In this document: in pieces, positions 27,159-35,585 of the stretch | Layout of the letters: each line of letters begins with the position of its first letter | Numbering within the stretch: position 1 is the stretch's first letter | From: an uncultured Chloroflexales bacterium | Lineage (GTDB): Bacteria > Chloroflexota > Chloroflexia > Chloroflexales > Chloroflexaceae | DNA: 64,000 nt | Direction: 5' to 3' | NCBI GenBank assembly: GCA_937902315.1 | Contig: CALGUG010000039.1 | Coordinates: forward strand, 1-64,000 | The notes under the pieces: generated by a model | The model's database searches: none | Told to the model about the DNA's origin: nothing | What the model saw: the letters and a program-made list of their open reading frames with translations, nothing else | Position numbers and translations under genes: made by a program

Positions 27159-27770
27159 TTATGGACGTGCTGGCATGCCTTCAACACTGATATCATCGCA
27201 AAAAACGGGCGATAGATTGCCATTGCTATCGCGGAATTGGACGCTAAGATAGAAACCAACCCAGCCGCTCGCGGCTCGCGTTGTAAAGCTGCGTTGAGCC
27301 TCAAACGGCTCCCAAGCTATTTCGGCCAGATCGCTTTCTTTGGCACAACCTGACTTAGTCGAGACACGCATCTCGTTCACTTGGCCTTGCTCGCTGCTAG
27401 CGCTGAAGTCCGCGCGGATCGTTACTTCGCTGCCAGCTTCGCCGCCGACACAACAACGACCATCCTCTAAAACGACGCTTCCTTGGACAACATCAGAACC
27501 GGTGAGGGTAGGGGTGATCGAAGCTTCGAGTGTTTCAGTAGTGCTGGACTGGAGAGTGACCGAAGGGGCAGCCGTTTTGCTAGTGGGCTGTAAGGTGATC
27601 GATGGCGCAACGGTTTCAACAATGGTGGGCTGTACAATCACGGGCAGATGCGTGATAGCGCTTGGGCTTGGATCAAGCACGCTCGCCTGACCCGCCGCTT
27701 GGCTTGTGGTACAAGCGCTCAACAGCAGGACTGTAGAGAGTATTACAAGAAAACTCCAAATGCGTCCCAT
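27159..27770 (-). CDS. Lipoprotein with Ser/Thr-rich repeats
   Basis: A 203-residue secreted lipoprotein. The signal peptide MGRIWSFLVILSTVLLLSAC ends in lipobox LSAC. Residues about 40-95 repeat an APSITLQPTSKT-like motif, a flexible stalk; the C-terminal 100 residues form an unrecognised beta-rich domain with several Cys (GRCCVGG, SGCAKE, PVFCDD), possibly disulfide-bonded. I chose the ATG at 27770 because the longer frame would bury the signal peptide. Function unknown. Confidence 0.7.
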   Translation of the reverse strand: MGRIWSFLVILSTVLLLSACTTSQAAGQASVLDPSPSAITHLPVIVQPTIVETVAPSITLQPTSKTAAPSVTLQSSTTETLEASITPTLTGSDVVQGSVVLEDGRCCVGGEAGSEVTIRADFSASSEQGQVNEMRVSTKSGCAKESDLAEIAWEPFEAQRSFTTRAASGWVGFYLSVQFRDSNGNLSPVFCDDISVEGMPARP

Positions 27771-27845
27771 AACAATTGCATCTTTCACGCTTTTGCTTGC
27801 GCCAACCTTATGAAAGAGGAAAGCATAACAATAAGCTCGCTTCAA

Positions 27846-28181
27846 GAACCTTTTCTATTAAAGACGCGCCGTTTTTAGAAATGTTCCAATATTCATTCCT
27901 ATCGTTTGAGGCCGCATCCGCTTGAAGCATGTTGTACGCTGGCGGAAAGCTTCTAGCCCTCCATTCGGCTTCTAGCGCGTCCGCCTACGGCTATCAACGC
28001 TTTGCTCGCTACAATAAGGCTTGTATCTGCCCGCTCCGAGAGACCATCCTAAAAGCGAATCCCTAGCATGAAATCGGGCCTGAGATGCATAGTAGGCCGA
28101 ATAAACTCTGATAGAATGCCTCTTTGCGATCGGCGTCTCAACGATACAGCTTAGATTTCACTGTTTTGCAAGGAGGCAACG
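27846..28181. other. Gene-free stretch upstream of a methyltransferase
   Basis: It contains one family A repeat and, near the right end, the ribosome site AAGGAGG of the gene at 28182. I see no convincing promoter or other gene. Confidence 0.5.
27941..27996 (-). repeat. Family A repeat, copy 6
   Basis: GGCGGA ... CCATTCGGCTTCTAGCGCG TCCGCC TACGGCTATCA, a canonical copy with the TACGGC variant of the end. Confidence 0.85.
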
Positions 28182-29006
28182 ATGCCAGACTACGATTCAA
28201 CGCTTTTTATGGGCACGGCGAGCTACTATCGGCGTGGACGCCCGCCCTATTCGGCGGAACTGCCGCAGCTAGTGTGCGAACAACTTGGCCTAGATGGACG
28301 AGGTCATTTGGTCGATGTCGGTTGTGGGCCGGGTATTCTCAGCACCTTGTTGGCGCCCTATTTCGAACGGGTGACGGCCATCGATCCCGATGCGGAGATG
28401 CTGGCCGAGGGCGAGCGTTATGCGCGCTCGCTGGGCTTGAATGAGATCGAGTGGCTGCAGGCGCGGGCCGAGGATCTGGCCGCTTTGGGCTTGAGCGGGG
28501 TGCGTTTGGTGACCTTTGGTCAGTCCTTGCACTGGACCGATCGCGAGCGTGTGCTAGAGATGGTTTACGATCTGCTAGCGCCGGGTGGTGCGGTCGCCTT
28601 GATTACCCATAACATCGATCATCGCGAGCCTCCAGCGGGGCCAGGCCATCCGCGCATTCCGCATACTGAGATCCGCGCGTTGATCGCCAAGTATCTAGGC
28701 CCTCGACGGCGGGCGGGCCAAGGTCAGGCTTCATTTGGCGACGAGCGCTTTCAGCAAAATATGGCGCGCACTCGCTTCGGCGAGCCGCTGGTGTTGTATG
28801 CTGCCGGTCGCGAGGATCTGGTGCGCACTCCCGAGGAGGTGCTGGCGAACTATCTTTCGACCTCGTTTGCAGCGCCCCATTTGTTTGGCGAGCGTTTCGA
28901 CGCGTTTGTGGCCGATTTCTATGCCTTGCTGGCCGAGCATACTAATACGGGCAAGTTTTGGGATTGGCCGGGCGATACCGAGCTGATTTTGGGGCGCAAA
29001 GCGTAG
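28182..29006 (+). CDS. Class I SAM-dependent methyltransferase
   Basis: A 274-residue cytosolic methyltransferase. Motif I LVDVGCGPG (about residues 43-51) and the acidic motif II (AIDPDAEML) bind S-adenosylmethionine. The early Y-x-R-GRPPYS segment and FGQSLHWTDRE are typical of the UbiE/YafE-like group. AAGGAGG five bases before the ATG is an excellent ribosome site. The substrate is unknown and the gene stands alone. Confidence 0.88.
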   Translation: MPDYDSTLFMGTASYYRRGRPPYSAELPQLVCEQLGLDGRGHLVDVGCGPGILSTLLAPYFERVTAIDPDAEMLAEGERYARSLGLNEIEWLQARAEDLAALGLSGVRLVTFGQSLHWTDRERVLEMVYDLLAPGGAVALITHNIDHREPPAGPGHPRIPHTEIRALIAKYLGPRRRAGQGQASFGDERFQQNMARTRFGEPLVLYAAGREDLVRTPEEVLANYLSTSFAAPHLFGERFDAFVADFYALLAEHTNTGKFWDWPGDTELILGRKA

Positions 29007-29031
29007 TACTGGGCCAGTGTATGAGTGATCA

Positions 29032-29073
29032 TGCGAAATTCGGTTGAACAGGTTGTGTTTTGGCCTTCGGCAG
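29032..29073 (+). repeat. Family B fragment (left end)
   Basis: CGAAATTCGGTTGAACA and the internal TTTGGCCTTCGGCAG of family B are present, but the rest is replaced. An end-like AAGCGGATTTGATAG at about 29226-29240 lies beyond the family A copy and may be the other half. Confidence 0.55.
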
Positions 29074-29150
29074 CTTTGAGATCTGCTTGCTTGACGTTTC
29101 AGAGGGCGCTTGGGGCAGGTAGACAAGCAGCCGAATGTTTGGAAAGGATG

Positions 29151-29208
29151 TTGATAGCCGAAGGCGGACGCGCCAGAAGCCGAATGGAAGGTTGGAACTT
29201 CTCCGCCA
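29151..29208 (+). repeat. Family A repeat, copy 7
   Basis: A canonical copy ending CTTCTCCGCC, lying between the two possible family B halves. Confidence 0.85.
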
Positions 29209-29251
29209 ATCTAATTAAAGTGAACAAGCGGATTTGATAGCAGAATGAGGG

Positions 29252-29281
29252 GCGACCTTGGTAACTGAGTGCCAAGGTCGC
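29252..29281. terminator. Hairpin between methyltransferase and gene remnant
   Basis: GCGACCTTGG and CCAAGGTCGC form a perfect 10-bp stem with a 10-nt loop. T-runs are weak on both sides. It directly follows the stop of the remnant at 29295 and may have been its terminator. Confidence 0.6.
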
Positions 29282-29294
29282 TGTTGTGTTTAAG

Positions 29295-29480
29295 CTAGTT
29301 CTGCACTATCGGCAGATAGACGAATGAGTTGGGTGAGTAGAAGAGGCCGGCGCCCTGAATATTGAAGCTAAAGGTCGGTTGCTTGGCGTCGTTGCTTTGG
29401 ATCTGAATAAGGGCTTTGCGCACATCTAGAACGCTTGGGGTGAACTCGATAGCATTTGAAAATGGTCTAATTGGTGTTTG
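29295..29480 (-). pseudogene. C-terminal remnant of a secreted protein gene
   Basis: On the minus strand an open frame with no start codon encodes about 60 residues, ending FSFNIQGAGLFYSPNSFVY then LPIVQN and TAG. It enters from an in-frame stop at its 5' side. The tail resembles the VYLP(I/L)V ends common on exported proteins of Chloroflexota (my recollection of the group, not a search). The rest of the gene appears deleted, and the neighbouring repeats may mark the break. Confidence 0.55.
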
Positions 29481-29514
29481 CTATATTTTTTGCTTGAGCC
29501 TATGTACTTGGAGA

Positions 29515-29557
29515 GGAAAAATAGAGAGGCACAAGAGAACGCTTCTTGTGCCTCTCT
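29515..29557 (-). terminator. Terminator of the amidohydrolase gene
   Basis: AGAGAGGCACAAG and CTTGTGCCTCTCT form a 13-bp stem with a 9-nt loop. Read on the minus strand it continues into ATTTTTCC, six bases after the amidohydrolase stop. Confidence 0.9.
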
Positions 29558-29562
29558 CAGCT

Positions 29563-31179
29563 TTAGGCTTTGCGTTCCCAGGCGACTTTGCCGTCGACGA
29601 TGGTCAACTCGGAGCTGATGGTGTGCAGCTCTTCGGGCGGGCAGTTGTAGGGGTCTTTGTTGAGTACAGCAAGATCGGCCAGCATGCCGACGCTGAGGCG
29701 ACCTTTTTCGTGCTGTTCGCCGCTGGCGATCGCCGGCCCGACCGTGTAGGCCAAGAGCGCCTCTTCGACGCTGAGGCGCTGCTCGGGATACCAGCCGCCA
29801 GCCGGGCTGTTGGCGCGCGATTGGCGAGTGACGGCGGCGTGAATACCCCACCACGGGTTCATCGACTCGACGGGGGCATCGGAGCCGAAGGCCAGTACCG
29901 CGCCCGATTCGAGCAGCGAGCGCCAAGCGTAGGCGTTGGCGCAGCGTGCGCCCCAGAACTGATCGGCCACCAGCATATCGCCTGTAGCGTGGATCGGTTG
30001 CATAGAGGCGATCACGCCCAGCTGCTTAAAGCGCGGGATATCGTTGGGATCGAGGATCTGAGCGTGTTCGATGCGGCTGGGCAAAGCGGGCAGCGGCAGA
30101 CCCTTGGCGGCGTTCGCAGCCTGAGCGGTTTCGACCGCGTTGAGTACCTTTTGGTTGGCACCGTCGCCGATGGCGTGTACCACGATGCTGATGCCACCAG
30201 CGATCGCACGCGCGATCGTGTCGTTGAGGAATTCGACGGTATAGGTCGGCAGACCGTAGTTATCGGTGCCTTCGAAAGGTGCCAACATATCGGCGGTTTG
30301 TGAGCCAAGCGTGCCGTCGGCAAACAGCTTAAGGCCGCCGATGCGCAGCCAGGCATCGCCCAAGCCGCTGCGCAGACCCAAGCCGAGGGCGTGGTCGAGA
30401 TCGATGCCAGCGATGTGGGCATGGTTGCGCACGCTGAGCAGACCGCGCTCGCGCAGAATCTGCAGGTCAGAGAGCGTGTTGCGCCCATCGCTCGCTTCGC
30501 CGCCCGGAGGAACGTGAATGCTGGTTAGGCCGTAGGAGAGCGCTTCGTTGAAAGCGTACTGAAGCGCGTTGAGCCGTTCTTCGGTGCTGACGGGCGGAAT
30601 AACGCGGCGGATCAGTTCTTGAGCGGTTTCGAGCAGAATGCCAGTCGCTTTGCCGTTGCTATCGCGCTGGATCTGGCCGCCCTCGGGATCGGGGGTATTG
30701 TCGTCGATGCCCGCCAGCTTGAGGGCTAGGCTGTTGACCCACGAGGCATGGCCGTCTTTGCGCGAAAGGGCGATCGGCTTGTCGGGCACGATGGCGTCGA
30801 GCTGAGCTGCGGTCGGCCAGATGCCGCCCCACAAGCTGTGATCCCAGCCCCAGCCGCGCAACCAAGCGCCCTCGGGCAGCTGCGCGCTGCGCTCTTTGAT
30901 AGCCGCTAGGGCGCGATCGATGCTGTCGACATCGGTCAGGCTGATGCGCTGGGCGTTGATGCCTTGCGAAGTGATGTGAACGTGGGCATCGCAGAGGCCG
31001 GGCACAACCGTGCGTCCGCGCAGGTCAATGGCTTCGTGCTGCGAGCCGACCACGGCGGCGACCTCGGCTGCGCTGCCGATGGCTGCGACGCGTCCATCGC
31101 GAATGGCGAGTGCTTCGACTACGGGTTGGCGTGGGTCGAGCGTGCGAATGACGCCGTTGTAGAGCAGGAGGATTGACAT
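29563..31179 (-). CDS. Amidohydrolase family protein (YtcJ-like)
   Basis: A 538-residue metal-dependent hydrolase of the Amidohydro_3 group. An N-terminal beta-sandwich leads to the metal motif CDAHVHI; later HAIGDGAN, RIEHAQIL and FGSDAPV supply the His and Asp ligands. The WLRGWGWDHSLWGG segment is typical of the YtcJ branch, whose members hydrolyse amides and N-formyl compounds. The substrate is unknown. It lies 95 bp downstream of the oxidoreductase gene at 31275 on the same strand. Confidence 0.88.
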   Translation of the reverse strand: MSILLLYNGVIRTLDPRQPVVEALAIRDGRVAAIGSAAEVAAVVGSQHEAIDLRGRTVVPGLCDAHVHITSQGINAQRISLTDVDSIDRALAAIKERSAQLPEGAWLRGWGWDHSLWGGIWPTAAQLDAIVPDKPIALSRKDGHASWVNSLALKLAGIDDNTPDPEGGQIQRDSNGKATGILLETAQELIRRVIPPVSTEERLNALQYAFNEALSYGLTSIHVPPGGEASDGRNTLSDLQILRERGLLSVRNHAHIAGIDLDHALGLGLRSGLGDAWLRIGGLKLFADGTLGSQTADMLAPFEGTDNYGLPTYTVEFLNDTIARAIAGGISIVVHAIGDGANQKVLNAVETAQAANAAKGLPLPALPSRIEHAQILDPNDIPRFKQLGVIASMQPIHATGDMLVADQFWGARCANAYAWRSLLESGAVLAFGSDAPVESMNPWWGIHAAVTRQSRANSPAGGWYPEQRLSVEEALLAYTVGPAIASGEQHEKGRLSVGMLADLAVLNKDPYNCPPEELHTISSELTIVDGKVAWERKA

Positions 31180-31274
31180 AATTGCGTGACCTTTGAATAT
31201 GAGAGACCGAGAGGCGAAGAGAACTATCGCCCCTCGGTCGCATGTTCCAAGACGATCGATCAGAGACGTGAGGC

Positions 31275-32375
31275 TTACTGATCGATGGCGAAGTCCTCGA
31301 GGCCAGCCGGGAAGGCAGCAGGGCGCTCACAGTTGCTCTCAAGGGTGATGTGGCGACCTTCGCGCGAAGCATCGTGGAAGGCGTGCATCAGATCGAGCAC
31401 GTGGTAAGCCATCTTACCATTGGCGCGGTGCGGGCGATTGCTGGTGATGGCCTGAGCCATGTCAGCTACGCCGAGGCCGCGGCTGTTGCCAGCGTTGGCG
31501 TGGCTCAGCTCGACTTCGCTCCATTCGCGCTTGCCAGCCGGAGCGATCATCACAGGGCCGCCAAAGGTGTTGGGGTCGGGAACCAACAGCGTGCCTTCGG
31601 TGCCGTAGATTTCGATGCGGGGCAGCGACGAGTGCCAGACATCGAAGCTGGTGATCAGGGTTGCGATCGGGCCGCTGGCGAATTCCATCACGCCAACGAC
31701 GTGGGTCGGGGTGTTAACCTTGATCACTTCGCCGTACTTGGGCTGGCTGGTGATGGTGCGCTCGGGGAAGGTGATGCGGGTGCTACCGGTGACGCGCTGA
31801 ACTGGGCCGAGCATGCTTACCAAGGTGGTCAGGTAGTAGGGACCCATATCGAACATGGGGCCAGCGCCCGGCTGATAGAAGAAATTGGGATCGGGGTGCC
31901 AGCTCTCGGGGCCGTGGCCGAGCATAAATGCGGTGGCGGCGACCGGCTCGCCGATTGCGCCTTCGTCGATCAACTTGCGGCAGGTCTGCAGGCCAGCACC
32001 CAAGAAGGTGTCGGGCGCACAGCCCACGCGCAGGCCCTTCTCGCTCGCCAGAGCCAACATCTTCTGCGCAGTTTCGCGATCGACAGCGAGCGGCTTTTCG
32101 TTGTAGACATGCTTCCCTGCATTGAGGGCGGCCAGTGCGACTTCACCGTGAGCCGCTGGAATGGTCAGGTTGATGACGATTTCGATCTCGGGATCGGCCA
32201 AGAGCTGCTCGACAGTGTAGGCTTTTGAAATTCCATACTTCTCGGCCTTGGCTTGGGCGCGCTCTTGCAGGATATCGGCTACTGCAACGATATCGAACGT
32301 CGTAAATTTCTGACCGTTCTGAAGGTAAATATCACTGATATTGCCGCATCCGATGACACCGACTTTGGCTGCCAT
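31275..32375 (-). CDS. Gfo/Idh/MocA family oxidoreductase
   Basis: A 366-residue NAD(P)-dependent sugar or cyclitol dehydrogenase. The Rossmann motif GVIGCGNISDIYL starts the protein and EKPLAVD carries the family Lys. The C-terminal half has the GPMFDMGPYYL motif with the catalytic Asp. The ATG at 32375 has AAGGTGG upstream and is chosen over the longer frame. The substrate is unknown; the palindrome at 32443 may control it. Confidence 0.9.
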   Translation of the reverse strand: MAAKVGVIGCGNISDIYLQNGQKFTTFDIVAVADILQERAQAKAEKYGISKAYTVEQLLADPEIEIVINLTIPAAHGEVALAALNAGKHVYNEKPLAVDRETAQKMLALASEKGLRVGCAPDTFLGAGLQTCRKLIDEGAIGEPVAATAFMLGHGPESWHPDPNFFYQPGAGPMFDMGPYYLTTLVSMLGPVQRVTGSTRITFPERTITSQPKYGEVIKVNTPTHVVGVMEFASGPIATLITSFDVWHSSLPRIEIYGTEGTLLVPDPNTFGGPVMIAPAGKREWSEVELSHANAGNSRGLGVADMAQAITSNRPHRANGKMAYHVLDLMHAFHDASREGRHITLESNCERPAAFPAGLEDFAIDQ

Positions 32376-32893
32376 TGTTTCCACCTTCTGATTGTTCACT
32401 TTGCCTATACGGAGGAATACACTTCCAATATCCAAATCGTGTGTTGTGTTTGGAACACAACCTACACAAGCCCTGCTTTGGGCCTTGGAGCTCAGCCATA
32501 CTCGGGGATGCTTGTTGTGAGACGAGATGGCCCAAGCCGTCGCTTAGCGGGAACCAAGCTTATGACGCACGACTCCAGCGGCTTCTGTTCCAACAGTGGG
32601 CTTCAGCTGGCTCTCACCAAAAAACGCCTTAGCATCGGGCGAGATAGCTTCAAGTGCGGATCTGAGGATCAGAACCGATTGTTTTTGTGTAGGTTCTACG
32701 AATTGTCATTGGCGGAGCCATGGTACGTCTCAGCAGATTATTTGTCAAAAAACTGAGAATCGCGAAACGTAGCGCAGTTTTTCTCCATCAGCATGCACTA
32801 AATGCTTGCTCAGGCATGTCAAAATGTTGTTATGAACGCTTAAATGACTAGCTCTGAAGGTCTTTTTTTGCTTGTAGCTTGCTCAAAATCGAC
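32376..32893. other. Intergenic stretch, no gene assigned
   Basis: Besides the palindrome at 32443-32461, a plus-strand frame runs to 32756 and meets an imperfect hairpin (AAAACTG ... CAGTTTTT, 32748-32782). The frame has no ribosome site or known similarity and overlaps the oxidoreductase gene, so I do not call it a gene. It could be a decayed coding region. Confidence 0.4.
32443..32461. promoter_or_regulatory. Operator candidate upstream of oxidoreductase
   Basis: A perfect inverted repeat GTTGTGTT-TGG-AACACAAC, 68-86 bases upstream of the ATG at 32375. No regulator gene is adjacent, so its protein is unknown. Confidence 0.45.
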
Positions 32894-32922
32894 TTTACTC
32901 TAAACGCGCTTGCTGGTATGAT
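32894..32922 (+). promoter_or_regulatory. Promoter of the histidine phosphatase gene
   Basis: TTTACT-N17-TATGAT with TGG before the -10, giving an extended -10 form. It lies about 85 bases upstream of the start. Confidence 0.6.
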
Positions 32923-33007
32923 TGCCCTAGAGTTTCCACAATCGGAGCTATGGAAACCGGGGAACGGCTTTCGCAGTTTGCCCTATAACAGAACCTAATA
33001 GGAGCAC

Positions 33008-33682
33008 ATGAAAACTACACTGTATCTCATCCGCCACGGCGAAACCGAGTGGAACGTCTCAGGACGTTGGCAAGGCCATACCGATATACCACTCAACGAT
33101 GTAGGAAAACGCCAAGCTGAACTGGTTGCAAACCGTTTGCGGGCTGAAGAAGTGCGCTTCGACGCGATCTATAGCAGCGATCTAAGCCGTGCCTTCCAAA
33201 CGGCTTGGGCCATAGGTGCCGCGGTGGGCGTCGCGGTCCAATTGTTTCCCCCTCTGCGCGAGATCGATCTAGGTGTATGGTCGGGACTCACGCGCGAGGA
33301 GATTCAAGCTCGTTACCCGATCGAACTCTCGTTGCTGGAGCAGGGCCAAGATATCGCCCGTGGTGGCGGCGAAACCAACGCTGCTTTGACCAAACGCGTG
33401 AGCGAATCGGTCAGAGCGCTCGCAGAGCAGCATCCGGGCGAAACGCTCTGTTTGGTTGGTCACGGAGGTTCGCTACGCGCTCTTATGCGTCAGAGCACAA
33501 AAGGTGCGGCACTTGATGCGCTCAACGCTCACCATCTCAACAATGCTTCGATCAGTGTGATGGTGTATGAAAACAATACCTGGGAACTGCTTTCCTATAA
33601 CGATACCGCTCATCTTGGCGAGACTGTGCTAGAGCAAGTAGCAAGTTCCGATTCGACCGAGGATGCTGAGGGCTTCGCATAG
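33008..33682 (+). CDS. Histidine phosphatase family protein
   Basis: A 224-residue enzyme of the phosphoglycerate mutase-like branch. The catalytic LIRHGETEWN (His10) and the second His in LVGHGGSLRAL (about residue 153) are intact, with the acid in LREIDLGVWSG. Relatives include cobalamin alpha-ribazole phosphatase, phosphoserine phosphatase and broad acid phosphatases; I cannot choose between them. A cobalamin link is conceivable because MetH here is B12-dependent, but that gene is 14 kb away. The RDD gene follows 57 bp on. Confidence 0.88.
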   Translation: MKTTLYLIRHGETEWNVSGRWQGHTDIPLNDVGKRQAELVANRLRAEEVRFDAIYSSDLSRAFQTAWAIGAAVGVAVQLFPPLREIDLGVWSGLTREEIQARYPIELSLLEQGQDIARGGGETNAALTKRVSESVRALAEQHPGETLCLVGHGGSLRALMRQSTKGAALDALNAHHLNNASISVMVYENNTWELLSYNDTAHLGETVLEQVASSDSTEDAEGFA

Positions 33683-33693
33683 TTTTGATCGCT

Positions 33694-33719
33694 GGGTGCA
33701 CCCCAATCGGTGTGCACCC
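33694..33719. other. Hairpin between phosphatase and RDD genes
   Basis: GGGTGCAC and GTGCACCC form an 8-bp stem with a 10-nt loop and no T-run, so it may tune or partly stop readthrough. Confidence 0.5.
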
Positions 33720-33739
33720 TTACATATCTCAGGATGGGC

Positions 33740-34576
33740 ATGGACGATCGTTACATTGTAGACACGCCTGAAAATATTTCGGTCAGTTACGGTGTTGCAG
33801 GCATTGGCTCCCGCTTTTTGGCTGGAATCATTGATACTCTGTTGATCGGTCTGATCTATTTTGTCCTTTTATTTGCCGTTGCCTACGCGAATAGCGTCAT
33901 GGACGAATGGTCAAGCGTCTTTGTAGCGATAGTGGTCATTGTGATGTTTTTGATCACCTGGGGCTACTACATTCTGTTTGAGCTGTTGTGGAACGGTCAA
34001 AGCCCCGGCAAGCGCCTGGTTGGCCTGCGGGTGGTGCACACCGGCGGTCGTCCGATCAGCTTTATCGGCTCGGCCATACGCAATCTGGTGCGGGTGGTCG
34101 ATTTTCTGCCCAGTATGTATGCCTTGGGCGTTGTAACGATGTTTATCGATGCGCGCTCGCGCCGCTTGGGCGATCTGGCGGCTGGCACCTTGGTGATCAA
34201 AGAGGAGCGCGTCGTCACGCTTGAGAGCCTAACATCTAACCAGAACAATGCCAAATACCTGTTGCCATTGAAGCCGGGCGAGCCGATTCCGCCGCTTGAA
34301 CTGCAACATGTTGATCAGCTCAAGATGGAGGAGTTCGAGCTGATTCACGACTTTCTGACCCGTCGTTCACATCTTTCGAGCAGCAGTCGTGCCCGTTTGG
34401 CGAGCCAATTGGCCCAGTTAGTCAGTGAACGCCTGCAACTGCCCCAAACGAACATCCCCGAAGCAATGCTGGAGTATGTAGCGACCCAATATCGCATCTA
34501 TCAGACCATCAAATTCACACAACACTCCTCATATAAAGTCGAAACACCTTTAAGCTCCGATCCAAGCATCTCCTGA
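33740..34576 (+). CDS. RDD family membrane protein
   Basis: A 278-residue protein. Three membrane segments in the first 140 residues carry the RDD pattern: Arg and Asp in GIGSRFLAGIIDTLL, then SPGKRLVGLRVV, then RRLGDLAAGTLV. The C-terminal 110 residues are soluble and helical. The ATG at 33740 has AGGA at a good distance; the ATG at 33734 overlaps that site. Some RDD proteins transport Na+ or protons, but most are uncharacterised. Confidence 0.83.
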   Translation: MDDRYIVDTPENISVSYGVAGIGSRFLAGIIDTLLIGLIYFVLLFAVAYANSVMDEWSSVFVAIVVIVMFLITWGYYILFELLWNGQSPGKRLVGLRVVHTGGRPISFIGSAIRNLVRVVDFLPSMYALGVVTMFIDARSRRLGDLAAGTLVIKEERVVTLESLTSNQNNAKYLLPLKPGEPIPPLELQHVDQLKMEEFELIHDFLTRRSHLSSSSRARLASQLAQLVSERLQLPQTNIPEAMLEYVATQYRIYQTIKFTQHSSYKVETPLSSDPSIS

Positions 34577-34601
34577 CCGAGCGAGATTTGTGGCAAACTG
34601 C

Positions 34602-34632
34602 AAGCTCCCTGCCAACCGCAAGGAGCTTTTTT
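34602..34632 (+). terminator. Terminator of the RDD gene
   Basis: AAGCTCC and GGAGCTT pair across a 13-nt loop, followed by TTTT. Confidence 0.8.
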
Positions 34633-34654
34633 CATCTTTACAACAGCATATGTT

Positions 34655-34710
34655 GGCGACGAAGTCTCTCCCCTCCATTCGATCTCGACCGCGTCCGCCT
34701 CCGGCTATCA
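34655..34710 (-). repeat. Family A repeat, copy 8
   Basis: A diverged copy: GGCGAC at the left, CCATTCGATCTCGACCGCG in the middle, and the conserved TCCGCCTCCGGCTATCA end. Confidence 0.75.
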
Positions 34711-34736
34711 GATCGGCGAACCTGCCCTCATCCCCG

Positions 34737-34886
34737 ACCCTTCTCCCGCATTGCGGGAGAAGGGAGCGAGTGCCCTCTCGCGCCTCTCCCCCGATCCCTC
34801 TCCCGATTAGCCACAAATCGACATACGGTCAGCGTTATCTGCCCTCACCCCCAGCCCCCTCTCCCGCACTGCGGGCGAGGGGGTGA
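34737..34886. repeat. Two family D hairpins
   Basis: CTTCTCCCGCATTGCGGGAG at 34739 and a variant CTCTCCCGCACTGCGGGCGAG near 34858, about 120 bp apart. Both are preceded by CCTCAtCCCC-type text, so the repeated unit is larger than the hairpin. Confidence 0.7.
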
Positions 34887-35042
34887 ATGGTGACCTCCCC
34901 GTTCTGTGCTCTCAAGGATACTCCCGCGATGGTATGCGAACGATCGCCTTTTGCTGCCGACACGACTGTTGGCTAATGCATAGCCCGCCAGGCAGGAGAA
35001 GGGCGCATACGCACTCTGTAGTCACCTGGCCGTACTCTGCCT

Positions 35043-35076
35043 TTGCCGTACCCTGAGCCTGTCGAAGGGTACGGCT
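35043..35076. repeat. Family C hairpin, copy 3
   Basis: GCCGTACCC and GGGTACGGC pair around TGAGCCTGTCGAA. It ends 13 bp before the family B element. Confidence 0.75.
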
Positions 35077-35088
35077 ATCCGACTCCTC

Positions 35089-35252
35089 ACACCAAGTTCG
35101 TTTAAAGACTTGCTCACTTGGAATGTAAGAAAACTAAACCGGGGAAAGAGTTGTGTGATATTTCGCACTATCGCGCGAAATGTCACACAACAAAAAGAGA
35201 CAAGTTCCACTCTGCCGAAGGCCAAATAGAATGAAGCAACCGAATTTGGTAT
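35089..35252 (-). repeat. Family B MITE-like element with palindrome, copy 2
   Basis: 164 bp, inverse to the copy at 18041 and nearly identical. Arms at 35151-35166 and 35175-35190 match except for one base. The loop reads ACTATCGC on the plus strand although the rest of the element is reversed, so the loop is inverted relative to its element. Confidence 0.85.
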
Positions 35253-35367
35253 CACAATAGCAGTAGCCTGTTCTTCGGCAAGTGCGGTACGGCGAGCAGA
35301 AGGCCGAGCGCGTAGCGCAGCGCTGCTTGCAGCGCTGGCAAACAGCCGCCTGGGAGCTAGAAGACGT

Positions 35368-35423
35368 TGATAGCCGGAGGCGGACGCGCTAGAAGCCGAA
35401 TGGCTGGTTGAGACCTCTCCGCC
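35368..35423 (+). repeat. Family A repeat, copy 9
   Basis: A full-length copy with TAGCCGGAGGCGGACGCGC; the outer arm reads GACCTCTCCGCC. Confidence 0.85.
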
Positions 35424-35512
35424 TGAGTCGTATGCGATCGCGTTGCAGAAGTGCCTCGCTCGACGAACGCAAGCAGCCGACGCGCCGAGCGAACTGCCTG
35501 AACGATGCTTGA

Positions 35513-35585
35513 TTGACAAACTGAGCAAGCTGGGGTATCTTTCAAGTATATTCCATATACTAAACAACTGTTCACAATATGAACA
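35513..35585 (+). promoter_or_regulatory. IclR-gene promoter with two palindromes
   Basis: TTGACA (35513-35518), 17 bp, TATCTT (35536-35541). Downstream lie AGTATA-N5-TATACT (35545-35561) and TGTTCA-N5-TGAACA (35569-35585). The second palindrome contains the start codon at 35579, suggesting autorepression that blocks both transcription and initiation. No Shine-Dalgarno is visible, so the message may be short-leadered. Confidence 0.7.

Larger units (their letters stand above)
34633..35512. other. Repeat-filled gene-free region
   Basis: Nearly 900 bp hold two family A copies, two family D hairpins, a family C hairpin and a full family B element, with no credible gene. This is one of the two densest repeat piles in the window. 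Confidence 0.75.

Noticed and set aside
32253..32756. 167-codon plus-strand frame upstream of the histidine phosphatase
   Set aside because: Its first part is antisense to the oxidoreductase gene and the rest has no similarity I recognise and no ribosome site, although it ends at a hairpin.
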